This document shows, piece by piece, positions 50,968 to 61,026 of a stretch of DNA of 64,000 bases. Every line of letters begins with the position of its first letter. Position 1 is the first letter of the stretch. Under the pieces are notes generated by a model that worked only from the letters and a program-made list of their open reading frames with translations, did no database searches and was not told the origin of the DNA. A program made the position numbers and the translations under genes. Source of the stretch: Nostoc sp. 'Peltigera membranacea cyanobiont' N6 (GTDB taxonomy: Bacteria > Cyanobacteriota > Cyanobacteriia > Cyanobacteriales > Nostocaceae); NCBI RefSeq assembly GCF_002949735.1, contig NZ_CP026681.1, positions 7,842,501 through 7,906,500 of the forward strand, written 5' to 3'.

Positions 50968-52005
50968 CTAAAGTGTAGTTCGTTTTTTTAACATCTCCAA
51001 AAGTTTTGTAAATTGGGTGGGAGGAGTGGCTGTCACCTCAATCATCTCGCCGGATATGGGATGCTGCAATCTTAGTCGCCAAGCGTGGAGTGCTTGACCG
51101 GTCAAATTTACGCCCACTGAATGACCAGAACTATAAACTGGGTCGCCAACGATGGGATGACCCATTTTAGCACTGTGGACGCGGATTTGATGGGTGCGTC
51201 CAGTTTCTAGTTGGAAGCGGATTAAGGTGAAGTTACCGAGGCGTTCTAGTACTTGCCAATGAGTGACGGCAGATCGTCCGCCTTGTTCAATAGACATAAT
51301 AGCCATTTTCTTGCGGTCTTGTGGATGGCGACCAATGGGTAAGTCTATTGTGCCATTTTCACCTTTTGGCGCACCGTAAACCACACCCAAGTATTCTCTG
51401 CGTGCGGTTTTAGCTTTGAGTTGGGCTTGTAAATGATGATGGGCAACTTCTGTTTTTGCGATCGCGATCGCTCCCGTTGTATCCTTATCCAATCGATGGA
51501 CGATTCCCGGACGTTGGACTCCGCCAATTCCTGGTAAATTGGGACAATGAGCCAACAAAGCATTTACCAGCGTGCCATCTGGATGTCCGGGTGCGGGATG
51601 GACAACTAAACCTGCGGGTTTGTTGAGAATGAGTAATTGGTCATCTTCGTAGAGAATATCTAAAGGGATATCTTCTGCTAGCAGTTCTAGGGGTTGTGCT
51701 TCTGGGATTTCCAGAGTGATGCGATCGCCTAGCTTGACATTGATTTTCTTAGAAGTGCAAACTTTATCATTAAGTTGGACATTACCCTGTTCGATTAACT
51801 GTTGGATACGCGAACGGGATAAATCTGGTAATTCTTGGGAAAGGAAACGGTCAATGCGATCGCCTTTAGTGTCGGTGCAGTGTATCGTATTACTGGAGGG
51901 AAGTAGGCTAAGTGCTGCATCCTCTATATCAGAAGAGAAGCGATCGCCCTTGGTATTGGTGCTGCGATCGCTATTTTCTTGGATTTGTAAATTAAATTCG
52001 GTCAC
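50968..52005 (-). CDS. RluD-family 23S rRNA pseudouridine synthase
   Basis: The protein has an S4 RNA-binding domain (RFLSQELPDLSRSRIQQLIEQG... near residue 57) followed by the synthase domain with the catalytic aspartate in GIVHRLDKDTTG, and downstream motifs such as FQLETGRTHQIRVH and GQALHAWRL. It isomerises uridine to pseudouridine, probably in 23S rRNA. The N-terminal 50 residues (including two copies of TKGDR) come from HIP1-containing DNA and are not family-like. The true start may be further in. Confidence 0.9.
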   Translation of the reverse strand: MTEFNLQIQENSDRSTNTKGDRFSSDIEDAALSLLPSSNTIHCTDTKGDRIDRFLSQELPDLSRSRIQQLIEQGNVQLNDKVCTSKKINVKLGDRITLEIPEAQPLELLAEDIPLDILYEDDQLLILNKPAGLVVHPAPGHPDGTLVNALLAHCPNLPGIGGVQRPGIVHRLDKDTTGAIAIAKTEVAHHHLQAQLKAKTARREYLGVVYGAPKGENGTIDLPIGRHPQDRKKMAIMSIEQGGRSAVTHWQVLERLGNFTLIRFQLETGRTHQIRVHSAKMGHPIVGDPVYSSGHSVGVNLTGQALHAWRLRLQHPISGEMIEVTATPPTQFTKLLEMLKKRTTL

Positions 52006-52083
52006 AATTGCTCTAGATTATTTATTCCCCGTTCTTTAAGTAAAGCGCGGAATCCATTAGACTTGTTTATATAGCCGCGAATT

Positions 52084-52743
52084 TTATTCACCCTGACTAT
52101 CTTCTATCTGTTCTCTTACCCATTGTCGAAACCCTTTAAGTGCTGAACTCATTCCTGTGGTTCGCGCCATTTCCACAAATCGGGGAATTAGTTCAATGAT
52201 AGGAAAATTAGGAAATGTGGCGCTTGTGAGAGATTTTACATATTGCTCACCTTGCAGCAAGCTAATTTCTAAATTTTTGTTTTCATATCGCCAAATTTCA
52301 GGCACTCTCAAAGCCTGATATGCACTAATTTGGGTTTTAGAGGTGACATCAATTTCAATCGCTAAATCAGGAGGAGGATCAACTGTTAAGTCAATCTTGT
52401 CTTTCCCGATCATTAGCTGATAGTTTTGAATATAAAAACAATCATCAGGTTCAATACCCGCACTTGTCTCTTTTCGCTTAAAAGTGGTTGAACCTAAAGA
52501 TTCCCAATTTCGATCGAGTTCATCTAGCAAGGCTTTCACTAAGTCTCCAATAATTACCTTAGCTCGTTCATGTTCTGGTAATGGAGCCATAATTTCTAGC
52601 GTTCCTTCGCTGTATGCTACTCGACTCCCGCGATGTTCTCCTAACTCATTGAGGATTGCTTCAAATACTTGCCAACTCACATCTTCCAGGATTATTCTTT
52701 GCCCTGCTGGAACTCGAATTTGTTTGAGTTGAAGAGTAACCAT
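52084..52743 (-). CDS. Uma2-family (DUF820) endonuclease-like protein
   Basis: A 219-residue protein with the usual blocks: ILEDVSWQVFEAILNELGEHRG, YSEGTLEIMAPLPEHE, IEPDDCFYIQN, PPDLAIEIDVTSKTQ (catalytic D and E) and YQALRVPEIWRYENK. Some residues differ from the copy at 33,413, so they are divergent paralogues. Function is unknown. Confidence 0.85.
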   Translation of the reverse strand: MVTLQLKQIRVPAGQRIILEDVSWQVFEAILNELGEHRGSRVAYSEGTLEIMAPLPEHERAKVIIGDLVKALLDELDRNWESLGSTTFKRKETSAGIEPDDCFYIQNYQLMIGKDKIDLTVDPPPDLAIEIDVTSKTQISAYQALRVPEIWRYENKNLEISLLQGEQYVKSLTSATFPNFPIIELIPRFVEMARTTGMSSALKGFRQWVREQIEDSQGE

Positions 52744-52831
52744 AGGATATCAGTTGTTAAATAATTTCATTATGAATCAAACTCTTGACTTCTCATCTCT
52801 TTCTCCGCGTTCTCTGCGCCTTGGCGGTTCG

Positions 52832-53185
52832 TTATTCTTCTAAATTTATAACTTCTTGCGGCAACTCAAATAAACCATCTTCCCCAGCTTCAAAATCAAT
52901 CACTTGATACACAGCATCAATATTTAACTCACCATAAATATGAGGAAATAATTCGCCAATTTCAGCCTCTTCATAACGAATTTCAGCTTGGACTTTCTCA
53001 GAATCAATAAACAGTATTACCAATTCTTTTTGGTTATTAAAAAATCTATGTGCAACTTTGAGTATTTGCGTTGACTTTGAACAGTGCATAAAACCTTCAC
53101 TCTCTAGCGAATCAGCGTGATAGCTGCCGAGTATTTTCGCGTCTTCCCATTGTTGGCGTTTGGTAATGTGGAGGATGGTGTTCAT
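52832..53185 (-). CDS. DUF952-family protein
   Basis: The 117-residue protein begins MNTILHITKRQQWEDAK and includes GFMHCSKSTQILKVA and FPHIYGELNIDAVYQV, the motifs of DUF952, distantly related to ADP-ribosyltransferase folds with no known function. Its start overlaps the upstream gene by four bases (53,182-53,185), so the two are translationally coupled. Confidence 0.82.
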   Translation of the reverse strand: MNTILHITKRQQWEDAKILGSYHADSLESEGFMHCSKSTQILKVAHRFFNNQKELVILFIDSEKVQAEIRYEEAEIGELFPHIYGELNIDAVYQVIDFEAGEDGLFELPQEVINLEE

Positions 53186-53643
53186 GTTGCTTGTATCATT
53201 TGACGAAGATCATCTAAAGGTGATTCGGGTTCATTAGAATTCTCAGGATAAAATTCTAATACTACAGTAATCTTCATGTTGGCACCTTCCCTCTGAGCTA
53301 ATGGAGAAATAATTTCTGTAGAGACTTTTATTCTGAGTTTACCTACTTGCCAGCCTGTAGACCCAACTCTGAAAACTTGACAGTTGATACCTTCGCTACA
53401 AGATTGCCACGTGATATCTTCAACTTTAAAATTGACTTCGTTTATACACAGCTTATTAAAAAGTCCTGAAACAGAGAAATCAGCATGATGTTCCGTTAAT
53501 CTTGTACAAAATTTCTGTCTAAAATTTTCAGATATCAATTCTTTGAATCTGCTAACGATATACGTATCTTTATTAAATAACAAAACATCAGCATCAAAGT
53601 CTAATAGTTGGCATATCTTGTTCATGTTAATTCTAGTAGTCAA
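53182..53643 (-). CDS. KGK-domain-like protein
   Basis: The first half (DADVLLFNKDTYIVSRFKEL) resembles the KGK family, which is restricted to cyanobacteria and has no known function. The second half has WQVGKLRIKVSTEIISP. It is 153 residues long and coupled to the DUF952 gene downstream. The start could be MNKICQLLDFDAD (six residues in). The KGK assignment is tentative. Confidence 0.55.
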   Translation of the reverse strand: MTTRINMNKICQLLDFDADVLLFNKDTYIVSRFKELISENFRQKFCTRLTEHHADFSVSGLFNKLCINEVNFKVEDITWQSCSEGINCQVFRVGSTGWQVGKLRIKVSTEIISPLAQREGANMKITVVLEFYPENSNEPESPLDDLRQMIQAT

Positions 53644-53823
53644 TGTAAATTAGGTAATGTCCAGATAGATAAGAGTTGAAAGTAAGTAACTATTTTAATA
53701 GGCGACTTTTAATATCGATGTAGTAAAAATACTGATATTGAAATCGTAAAATAAACATTGCTGTTTAAAATATCACCCAGAGATACACAGTTATTCTCAG
53801 CTTCTATTGGTGAGATTATCATT

Positions 53824-55338
53824 TTATAAACTAGGCGGAATACAAATATCTGGCGCACATAACCCAATAAACTCTAGCGTCGTCACCTCAAAGGTATTCA
53901 AATCTACGCGGCGGATGGCATGATTATTGGTATCGGCAATATATAAAAAAGAAGCGATCGCACTCAATCCAGAAGGTTCAAAAAATCGGCTATTCTTAGC
54001 TTTCCCATCTTGTAAACCCGCAATACCATCTCCTAAAACTGTTTGACAATTGCCACTAGGACTAACTAATTTAATTTTGTGATTGTAAGTATCTGCTACC
54101 CACAGAAAATTTTGAGCAAATTCTACTCCTAAAGAGTGTTGCAAACGGACATCTTCACCTTGTCCATCTACATCGCCAAAACCAAATAAGCCGCCACTAC
54201 CGCAAACCGTTCGCACTTGGTAAGGTTTTACAATTCCCACACCACGAATTGAACTAACTTCACTGTCAGCGATATATAATTCTTTTCCATCTGTGCTGAT
54301 ACCGCTAGGTTGAGCAAAAGCAGATTCAGTAAGCGAACCATCAATACAAGCTTCTGCACCAGTACCAGCATAAGTTTTAATGATACTAGTTTCTAAATCC
54401 ATTTCCCAAATTTGATGCAGCCCAGCCATTGCAATAAACAGCGTATTCCCCACTTTCACTAAATCCCAAGGAGAATTTAGCGCGGTTTCTAAAGCAGCAC
54501 CGCCATGAGGGTGAATATTGCGGCTTTGTTTACCAGTTCCTGCGATCGCTTCCACAACTTGACGCTTTAAATCAACTCGCCGCAGGGTATGATTTTCTGT
54601 ATCAGCCACATAAAGAATTTGATTTTCTGCATCAAAAGCCATTCCCTGTGCTGCAAAAAACTGCGCTTCGTTAAAAGCACCATCGGTTAAGCCAGATTTT
54701 CCAGTACCAATCAAATGCAGAATTTCACCGTCGAAGCTACTCATAATCAGGCGATGATGTCCAGAATCAGCGATGAATAAACCCGCTTGGGTAGCTAAGA
54801 CTTTACCAGGAAAAGCTAGGGGTGTAATTAATGGTTGGCGCTGTTTTTCTAAAGTCAAGCTAAGTTCTTGAAAATTAATTGTGCCTTTATCTTGGTGTTG
54901 CTGAATTAACTTTTGAATCAGTTCGTCTAAAGCGTCACGGTTCCCTTCGCCAGAAATCTGACCAATTACGTAACCTTCTGGATCGATAATTATTAAAGTA
55001 GGCCAAGCACGTACAGCATATTCTTCCCAAAGTCGAAAATTGCTGTCAACTATAACTGGGTGTTCAACGTCGTAGCGCAGAATAGCTTGGCGGATATTTT
55101 CTGTTTCTTTTTCATTTTCAAATTTGGCAGAGTGGACACCGATAACGGTAAGGCTATCTTTATATTTATGTTCTAAATATTTTAGGTTTGGCAGGATATG
55201 CAAACAGTTGATACAGCAGTATGTCCAAAAATCTAAAATTATGACTCTACCCTTGAACTGTTTAAGAGACAAAGGTTTATCGGTATTGAGCCAAGAGTAA
55301 TCTTGCGGTAATTGAGGCGCTCTAACACGGGGAAGCAT
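53824..55338 (-). CDS. Thioredoxin-like domain plus NHL repeat protein (NHLRC2-like)
   Basis: The first 145 residues form a thioredoxin-like domain with the CCINC motif in LDFWTYCCINCLHILPNLKYL. The remaining 360 residues make an NHL beta-propeller (repeats such as LFIADSGHHRLI, LYVADTENHTLRRVDL, LYIADTNNHAIRRVDL). The order matches animal NHLRC2. It has no signal peptide, so it is likely cytosolic. The reaction is unknown. Confidence 0.9.
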   Translation of the reverse strand: MLPRVRAPQLPQDYSWLNTDKPLSLKQFKGRVIILDFWTYCCINCLHILPNLKYLEHKYKDSLTVIGVHSAKFENEKETENIRQAILRYDVEHPVIVDSNFRLWEEYAVRAWPTLIIIDPEGYVIGQISGEGNRDALDELIQKLIQQHQDKGTINFQELSLTLEKQRQPLITPLAFPGKVLATQAGLFIADSGHHRLIMSSFDGEILHLIGTGKSGLTDGAFNEAQFFAAQGMAFDAENQILYVADTENHTLRRVDLKRQVVEAIAGTGKQSRNIHPHGGAALETALNSPWDLVKVGNTLFIAMAGLHQIWEMDLETSIIKTYAGTGAEACIDGSLTESAFAQPSGISTDGKELYIADSEVSSIRGVGIVKPYQVRTVCGSGGLFGFGDVDGQGEDVRLQHSLGVEFAQNFLWVADTYNHKIKLVSPSGNCQTVLGDGIAGLQDGKAKNSRFFEPSGLSAIASFLYIADTNNHAIRRVDLNTFEVTTLEFIGLCAPDICIPPSL

Positions 55339-55378
55339 AATAATTCGTAATTCGTAGTTCGTAATTCGTAATTAATAA
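55338..55378. repeat. TTCGTAA tandem repeat
   Basis: Five ATTCGTA units between the divergent thioredoxin-NHL and glutaminase genes, so it is part of both promoter regions. Confidence 0.75.
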
Positions 55379-56314
55379 TTGAATCTGGGTGTATCTGTTG
55401 TGAAAGGACTTAATAAACTAACTACTACAGAGTTATCAGTTTGGGTACAACAAGCTAAAATCCAGGCTCAACAGGGACGAGTTATCGATCGCATTCCCCA
55501 ATTATCTTTAGCCGATCCTGGTTTGTTTGCAGTTCAAATCTGCTGTAAATCGGGGAAAAGTATCAGCTTTGGGGATAGAGCTTGTATTTTCCCGCTAATG
55601 AGCGTTATTAAGACATTTTCCCTACTTTATCTGCTAGAACATTTTGGTGCAGAAACAGTTTTTGGCTGGGTTGGGGTGCAACCATCGGATGCACCCTTCA
55701 ATTCTTTAGAACAATTAGTTAGCGATCGCGGCCGCCCCCGCAACCCGATGATTAATAGTGGGGCAATTACTCTTGCTGATAAGTTACCAGGAAAGGACGC
55801 TAGCCAACGCACTTTTTTATTTTGTCAATGGCTCAACCAATTAGCAGGTTGCCAACTATGGTTAGATGAGGTGATGCTGGCTTCAGTAAGATTAACCCGT
55901 TCAACAGCCAATGAAGCGATCGCTAATTATCTCGCCCAAGTCGGTCATCTAGAAAATATTGAAACACCACTTGACACTTACGAGCAAATATGCTGTATTT
56001 CTGGGCAAGTTGAAGATTTAGCTCTGTTAGGAAAACTCTTAGCTTTTGACAATGGCTGTATATCACCACAAAATCGCCGAATTGTCAATGCTGTGATGTC
56101 AATTTGTGGACTTTATGAAGCTTCTGCTCAGTTTGCAGTCAGAGTTGGTTTACCGATGAAATCAGGGATTGGTGGTGGACTTATAGCAATAGTACCAGGT
56201 GAGGGAGCGATCGCTTGTTACAGTCCTAGTTTGGATAATATCGGAAATCCTGTAGGTGCGATCGCATTTGTCGAGGTTTTGGCACAAGAATTACAGTTGA
56301 GTGTCTTTGGTTAA
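55379..56314 (+). CDS. glsA: Glutaminase
   Basis: Glutaminase hydrolyses glutamine to glutamate and ammonia using a beta-lactamase-like serine. The Ser-x-x-Lys pair is in MSVIKTFSLLYLLE near residue 80. NPMINSGAI and RPRNP near residue 120 and Y... SGQVEDLALLGKLLAF near residue 213 also match. The C-terminal GIGGGLIAIVPGEGAIACYSPSLD is typical. The start is TTG 55,379 or GTG 55,400 (VKGLNK); the latter is plausible and would give 304 residues. Confidence 0.93.
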   Translation: MNLGVSVVKGLNKLTTTELSVWVQQAKIQAQQGRVIDRIPQLSLADPGLFAVQICCKSGKSISFGDRACIFPLMSVIKTFSLLYLLEHFGAETVFGWVGVQPSDAPFNSLEQLVSDRGRPRNPMINSGAITLADKLPGKDASQRTFLFCQWLNQLAGCQLWLDEVMLASVRLTRSTANEAIANYLAQVGHLENIETPLDTYEQICCISGQVEDLALLGKLLAFDNGCISPQNRRIVNAVMSICGLYEASAQFAVRVGLPMKSGIGGGLIAIVPGEGAIACYSPSLDNIGNPVGAIAFVEVLAQELQLSVFG

Positions 56315-56375
56315 TTCCGGTTTTTCTGCTTCAGAGCGTTTATTTTAGTAGTACTTAACGCCGTGTGCAACTTTC

Positions 56376-56471
56376 TCTCAGACCTAACCCCCAACCCCTT
56401 CCCTTGTAGGGAAGGGGAGCAAGAATCAAAGCCTCTCTCCCTGTGGGGGAGAGGAATGGAAGTGGGGTTCT
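56376..56471. repeat. Dispersed C/G-rich repeat
   Basis: CCTAACCCCCAACCCCTTCC, TTGTAGGGAAGGGGAGC and CTCTCCCTGTGGGGGAGAGG units form hairpins. It is the counterpart of the repeat at 41,541-41,585 in inverted sense. Confidence 0.75.
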
Positions 56472-56563
56472 AAAGATAAGTTGCACATCGCGTTACTTAT
56501 ACAACAATTTAGCCAAAACCCTGATTTAAAGTAGGGGCAATTCATGAATTGCCCTACAAGATG

Positions 56564-58216
56564 TTATTTAAGTAACGGCGTTGATTCTTCAGCAGTTGGT
56601 GTTACCTCTGGCTGTCGTTCTAGTGCAGGAGACTCAATAATCTCTGGCAGCGTGGGTGGCAAACTCGGAGATGGCGCAACCGTTACTTCTGGAGTAGGTG
56701 TCTTGCTCGTTCGACGCTGGAAAAATCCGCCAAATCTAGATTTTGTTGGCTGAGGCGGAACTTTTTCAGGTAGTGGCGTTGATTCAAGAGTTGGTTTTAC
56801 CTCTGGCTGTACCTCTGGTATTGGCGTAATTATTTCTGGTACAGGAGACTCAATAATCTCTGGTAGCGTGGGTGGCAAACTCGGAGATGGCTCAACTGTG
56901 ACTGGTGGAGTAGGTTTCTTACCAGCCTGACGGTTAAAAAATCCGTCAACTTTAGGTTTAGTTGGCTGAGGGTTAACTTTTTCAGGTAGCGGCGTTGATT
57001 CAGGAGTTGGCGTAATTATTTCTGGTAGTGTCGGGGATAAGGTAGGAGATGGTACAGCCGTTGGAACTTCCAATTTTGGTTGTTCTGGTTGTGTTTTGGA
57101 TTCTTTCGGAACTTCAGTTTCAGGAATGGGCTGTTTTTCTACCTTCGGTTGTATTTGGGGTGTTTTTTCAACAGAAGGCGTAGGTGTGAGTTTATAATTC
57201 TGGTCTACAATGCCGCGCACTTCATCTGCTGTGAGTTCTCCTCTCACAATTTTCGACAAAGTATCTTTACCCTTTGGTTCATAGTCAATGACTCTGACTG
57301 TGGTATTAAAGGCATTTTTGAGAGGATTTCCCTGATTATCGAGAAATTCTAGCTTTATCCAGTTTTTACCAGCTTGGAAGCCTTTCAGATAAACTGCTTG
57401 CCAGCGATCGAAAACAAAGCTTTCACCATTAATTGTGACGCGGATGCGCCAATCACTAAATCCCTCGTTAGTGTTTTCCTTCAGGGCGAGGTGCAGGGGA
57501 GCATTAGTTAGATAAAAGTCCAATAAAATTGGCTCTTCCCCGTAGCTACTTTGAGGACGGCTGTAAGTTAGCAGGGGTAACTTGGGATCTGGGTTATTGT
57601 CGTCGGTTTTGGTAAAGACGTGAAATGTTGTCTGGGCATAAGCGCCTTCATTCTTAAAGCTTTCATTCCAAGGACGAGAAGCAAAGACACGCAGAGTATG
57701 AGTACCTGGAGACAACTCTGGCAAAACCAAGGGTTGATTCAGGTCGTAAACAGGAATATAAGGTTGATTATCCAGAATTACATGGAGATGCGGCCCCAGT
57801 TGTAATTGTGGATCTTTAAATATTGGTAGATCCTTAACCTGAAAACTAGCTGTAACTTTGTTATTTTGGAAAACTTCATCTGGTTTAGGAGTCACAATTG
57901 CCACTTGTGGCTGATAAACTTCCAAACTTGGACGCAGTGCTTGGATAACAGATGGTGGGGAGACTTCCGAAAATTGCTTTGAAACTTGAGAAATCTGTGG
58001 AGTGTCTTCTCTATATACAGTAGATACTTCCTGGCTATCGGCTTTCTCACCACAACTGGTCAAGCTTAATACCAGCACCAATGTCATAATCCACCTAAGA
58101 ATCGGGAACCTCTCAGCGAGGAACTTCTCTAACACCCTTTTCTGCCACGAGTTCATGCGTTGCACCCAGTGATAGTCTTCGACAATTGACAGATTATTTT
58201 CGCTCAAACTGTCCAT
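56564..58216 (-). CDS. Proline-rich lipoprotein of unknown function
   Basis: The N-terminus has a hydrophobic stretch ending in a lipobox (LVLVLSLTSCGEK near residue 54), so it is likely lipid-anchored and periplasmic. The middle (residues 95-335) is a beta-rich domain of unknown type. The C-terminal 200 residues are proline-rich with repeated blocks: ESTPLPEKVPPQPTK...GGFF and SPSLPPTLPEIIESP each occur more than once, suggesting recent tandem duplication. The real start could be MNSWQKRVLEK, at residue 21. No family name is recognised. Confidence 0.7.
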   Translation of the reverse strand: MDSLSENNLSIVEDYHWVQRMNSWQKRVLEKFLAERFPILRWIMTLVLVLSLTSCGEKADSQEVSTVYREDTPQISQVSKQFSEVSPPSVIQALRPSLEVYQPQVAIVTPKPDEVFQNNKVTASFQVKDLPIFKDPQLQLGPHLHVILDNQPYIPVYDLNQPLVLPELSPGTHTLRVFASRPWNESFKNEGAYAQTTFHVFTKTDDNNPDPKLPLLTYSRPQSSYGEEPILLDFYLTNAPLHLALKENTNEGFSDWRIRVTINGESFVFDRWQAVYLKGFQAGKNWIKLEFLDNQGNPLKNAFNTTVRVIDYEPKGKDTLSKIVRGELTADEVRGIVDQNYKLTPTPSVEKTPQIQPKVEKQPIPETEVPKESKTQPEQPKLEVPTAVPSPTLSPTLPEIITPTPESTPLPEKVNPQPTKPKVDGFFNRQAGKKPTPPVTVEPSPSLPPTLPEIIESPVPEIITPIPEVQPEVKPTLESTPLPEKVPPQPTKSRFGGFFQRRTSKTPTPEVTVAPSPSLPPTLPEIIESPALERQPEVTPTAEESTPLLK

Positions 58217-58694
58217 CTGGCACTATAGCCCAAAAGGTGAAATCTACCTCACATCCCCTAAGTTTTCCTCTATCTATTTCAGTAAATTTTAAAACAAGTC
58301 ATACCTTTTACAGCTTTTTACTTACAACAATGGAAATATGACACAAATGTTCATAAGTAATAGCAGTAAAAGCTGTAAGCCAAGTGCATACAGCAAAATC
58401 ATAAAACTTCCCAATTGTTATTCTTTGTAAATTAAAATGGTTAATCTCTTGACTTTTACGCAAACACTTTGAAGTTAAAAGGCAGATTAGACGGTAATTT
58501 CAGCAATATTCCACGAAGTTTGAATTATTGTTAAAATATCTCCAACAAAGTGTAGGTGAAGACTCTATAATTCAACGAGAAACAACTATCCACATAGGGT
58601 CTTCATCGCGGCTTCAGTGAAATTCTGAGTATGCGGTAATGGTTCACTTTGTGGTATTCATGATTCCTCATTCCTTATCAAGAGAGGAGGTCAA
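58217..58694. other. psaA upstream region
   Basis: AT-rich DNA holding the psaAB promoter; GGAGG lies 5-9 bases before the psaA ATG. TTTACAG and CTTACAAC near 58,308-58,328 loosely resemble RpaB (HLR1) half-sites but are spaced wrongly. No gene is present. Confidence 0.5.
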
Positions 58695-60953
58695 ATGACA
58701 ATAAGTCCTCCGGAGCGAGAGGAAAAGAAGGCAAGAGTAATCGTCGATAACGATCCGGTTCCAACCTCATTCGAGAGATGGGCGCAACCTGGACACTTTG
58801 ACAGATCCTTAGCCAGAGGTCCCAAAACCACCACATGGATTTGGAACCTGCACGCACTCGCCCATGATTTCGATACACATACAAGCGATTTAGAAGACAT
58901 ATCCCGCAAGATATTCTCAGCCCACTTCGGCCACCTGGCTGTAGTGATGGTTTGGTTGAGCGGGATGATTTTCCACGGCGCGAAGTTTTCTAACTACGAA
59001 GCTTGGCTAAGTGACCCGTTAAACGTTAAGCCTAGCGCTCAAGTCGTTTGGCCTATTGTTGGGCAAGACATTTTAAACGGTGATGTTGGCGGTGGTTTCC
59101 ACGGCATTCAAATCACCTCCGGTTTGTTCCAAGTATGGCGTGGTTGGGGGATTACAAACTCCTTCCAGCTTTATGTAACTGCGATCGGTGGCTTGGTATT
59201 AGCAGGCTTATTCCTATTTGCCGGCTGGTTCCACTACCACAAACGCGCTCCTAAACTGGAATGGTTCCAGAATGTGGAGTCGATGCTGAATCACCACTTG
59301 CAAGTATTGCTAGGTTGTGGTTCCTTGGGATGGGCAGGTCACTTAATCCACGTGTCCAATCCGACCAACAAGCTTTTGGATGCAGGTGTTGCTCTCAAAG
59401 ACATCCCCTTGCCCCACGAGTTCATCTTGAACAAAGACTTGTTGACCGAGTTGTATCCCAGCTTTGCTGCTGGTTTAGCACCTTTCTTCACCTTGAATTG
59501 GGGTCAGTATGCTGACATCCTTACCTTCAAGGGCGGTCTGAACCCAGTAACTGGTGGCTTGTGGATGAGTGACATTGCTCATCACCACTTAGCGATCGCA
59601 GTTCTCTTTATCGTTGCTGGTCATCAGTACCGTACCAACTGGGGTATTGGTCACAGCATTAAAGAGATCCTCGAAAACCACAAAGGTCCTTTCACTGGTG
59701 AAGGTCACAAAGGTCTCTACGAAAACCTGACCACATCTTGGCACGCTCAATTGGCTACTAACCTAGCCTTCTTGGGTTCACTGACCATCATCATCGCGCA
59801 TCACATGTACGCGATGCCCCCCTATCCATACTTGGCAACTGATTACGCTACGCAGTTGTGCATATTCACACACCATATGTGGATCGGTGGCTTCTTGATT
59901 GTTGGTGGAGCGGCTCACGCTGCTATCTTCATGGTGCGGGATTACGATCCTGTTGTGAACCAAAACAACGTACTGGATCGGGTGATTCGTCACCGCGACG
60001 CGATTATTTCTCACCTGAACTGGGTATGTATTTTCCTCGGCTTCCATAGCTTTGGACTTTACATCCACAACGACACAATGCGCGCATTGGGTCGTCCTCA
60101 AGACTTGTTCTCTGATACAGGGATTCAATTGCAGCCAGTATTTGCCCAGTGGATACAAAATATCCACGCCTTGGCTCCTGGTACAACTGCACCTAATGCC
60201 CTAGAACCAGTTAGTTATGTCTTTGGCGGCGGTATTTTGGCTGTTGGCGGAAAAGTGGCAGCTGCACCCATTGTTTTGGGCACAGCCGACTTCCTAATTC
60301 ACCACATTCACGCCTTCACAATTCACGTCACCGTCCTAATTCTGCTCAAAGGTGTGCTGTACGCCCGTAGCTCTCGTCTGATTCCAGACAAAGCAAACTT
60401 GGGCTTCCGCTTCCCCTGCGACGGGCCTGGTCGTGGCGGTACTTGTCAAGTGTCTGGTTGGGATCACGTATTCCTCGGACTCTTCTGGATGTACAACTCC
60501 ATATCAATTGTAATTTTCCACTTCAGCTGGAAGATGCAATCAGATGTCTGGGGAACCGTAGATGCAGATGGTACTGTGACTCACATCACTGGTGGTAACT
60601 TTGCCCAAAGTGCTATTACCATCAACGGTTGGTTGCGGGACTTCTTGTGGGCACAAGCTACACAAGTCATCAATTCCTATGGCAGCGCGCTATCTGCCTA
60701 TGGTCTACTCTTCTTAGGCGCTCACTTTGTCTGGGCATTCAGCTTGATGTTCCTGTTCAGTGGTCGCGGCTACTGGCAAGAACTAATTGAGTCCATAGTT
60801 TGGGCGCATAACAAACTGAAGGTAGCTCCAGCAATTCAGCCTCGCGCTCTGAGCATTATTCAGGGTCGGGCTGTAGGGGTAGCTCACTACCTCTTAGGAG
60901 GAATTGCCACCACTTGGGCATTCTTCCATGCACACATCCTTTCAGTAGGGTAG
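58695..60953 (+). CDS. psaA: Photosystem I core protein PsaA (P700 apoprotein A1)
   Basis: PsaA and PsaB form the photosystem I reaction-centre dimer in the thylakoid membrane. The 752-residue protein starts MTISPPEREEKKARVIVD. The Fx iron-sulfur loop FPCDGPGRGGTCQVSGWD is present with both cysteines near residue 575. Eleven membrane helices with histidine-rich segments (chlorophyll ligands) follow, ending in HYLLGGIATTWAFFHAHILS. Length is usual. A strong ribosome site (AGGAGG) precedes the ATG. Confidence 0.98.
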   Translation: MTISPPEREEKKARVIVDNDPVPTSFERWAQPGHFDRSLARGPKTTTWIWNLHALAHDFDTHTSDLEDISRKIFSAHFGHLAVVMVWLSGMIFHGAKFSNYEAWLSDPLNVKPSAQVVWPIVGQDILNGDVGGGFHGIQITSGLFQVWRGWGITNSFQLYVTAIGGLVLAGLFLFAGWFHYHKRAPKLEWFQNVESMLNHHLQVLLGCGSLGWAGHLIHVSNPTNKLLDAGVALKDIPLPHEFILNKDLLTELYPSFAAGLAPFFTLNWGQYADILTFKGGLNPVTGGLWMSDIAHHHLAIAVLFIVAGHQYRTNWGIGHSIKEILENHKGPFTGEGHKGLYENLTTSWHAQLATNLAFLGSLTIIIAHHMYAMPPYPYLATDYATQLCIFTHHMWIGGFLIVGGAAHAAIFMVRDYDPVVNQNNVLDRVIRHRDAIISHLNWVCIFLGFHSFGLYIHNDTMRALGRPQDLFSDTGIQLQPVFAQWIQNIHALAPGTTAPNALEPVSYVFGGGILAVGGKVAAAPIVLGTADFLIHHIHAFTIHVTVLILLKGVLYARSSRLIPDKANLGFRFPCDGPGRGGTCQVSGWDHVFLGLFWMYNSISIVIFHFSWKMQSDVWGTVDADGTVTHITGGNFAQSAITINGWLRDFLWAQATQVINSYGSALSAYGLLFLGAHFVWAFSLMFLFSGRGYWQELIESIVWAHNKLKVAPAIQPRALSIIQGRAVGVAHYLLGGIATTWAFFHAHILSVG

Positions 60954-60964
60954 CAATCAGTTAT

Positions 60965-61026
60965 TGAGTACTGAGGACTGAGTGCTGAGTCAAAACTCAG
61001 AACTCAGGACTCAGAACTCAGGACTC
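60965..61026. repeat. CTCAGGA-type tandem repeat in the psaA-psaB gap
   Basis: ACTGAGTGCTGAGTC and then AACTCAGGACTCAGAACTCA units fill much of the 120-base space. The halves are inverted (GAGTC / GACTC), so a hairpin can form in the psaAB mRNA. Confidence 0.75.

Noticed and set aside
58308..58328. Possible RpaB (HLR1) site upstream of psaA
   Set aside because: TTTACAG and CTTACAAC half-sites are present but the spacing does not match the two-base gap of HLR1.
59778..60192. Antisense open frames inside psaA
   Set aside because: Frequent in codon-biased photosystem genes. No start signals or family matches.
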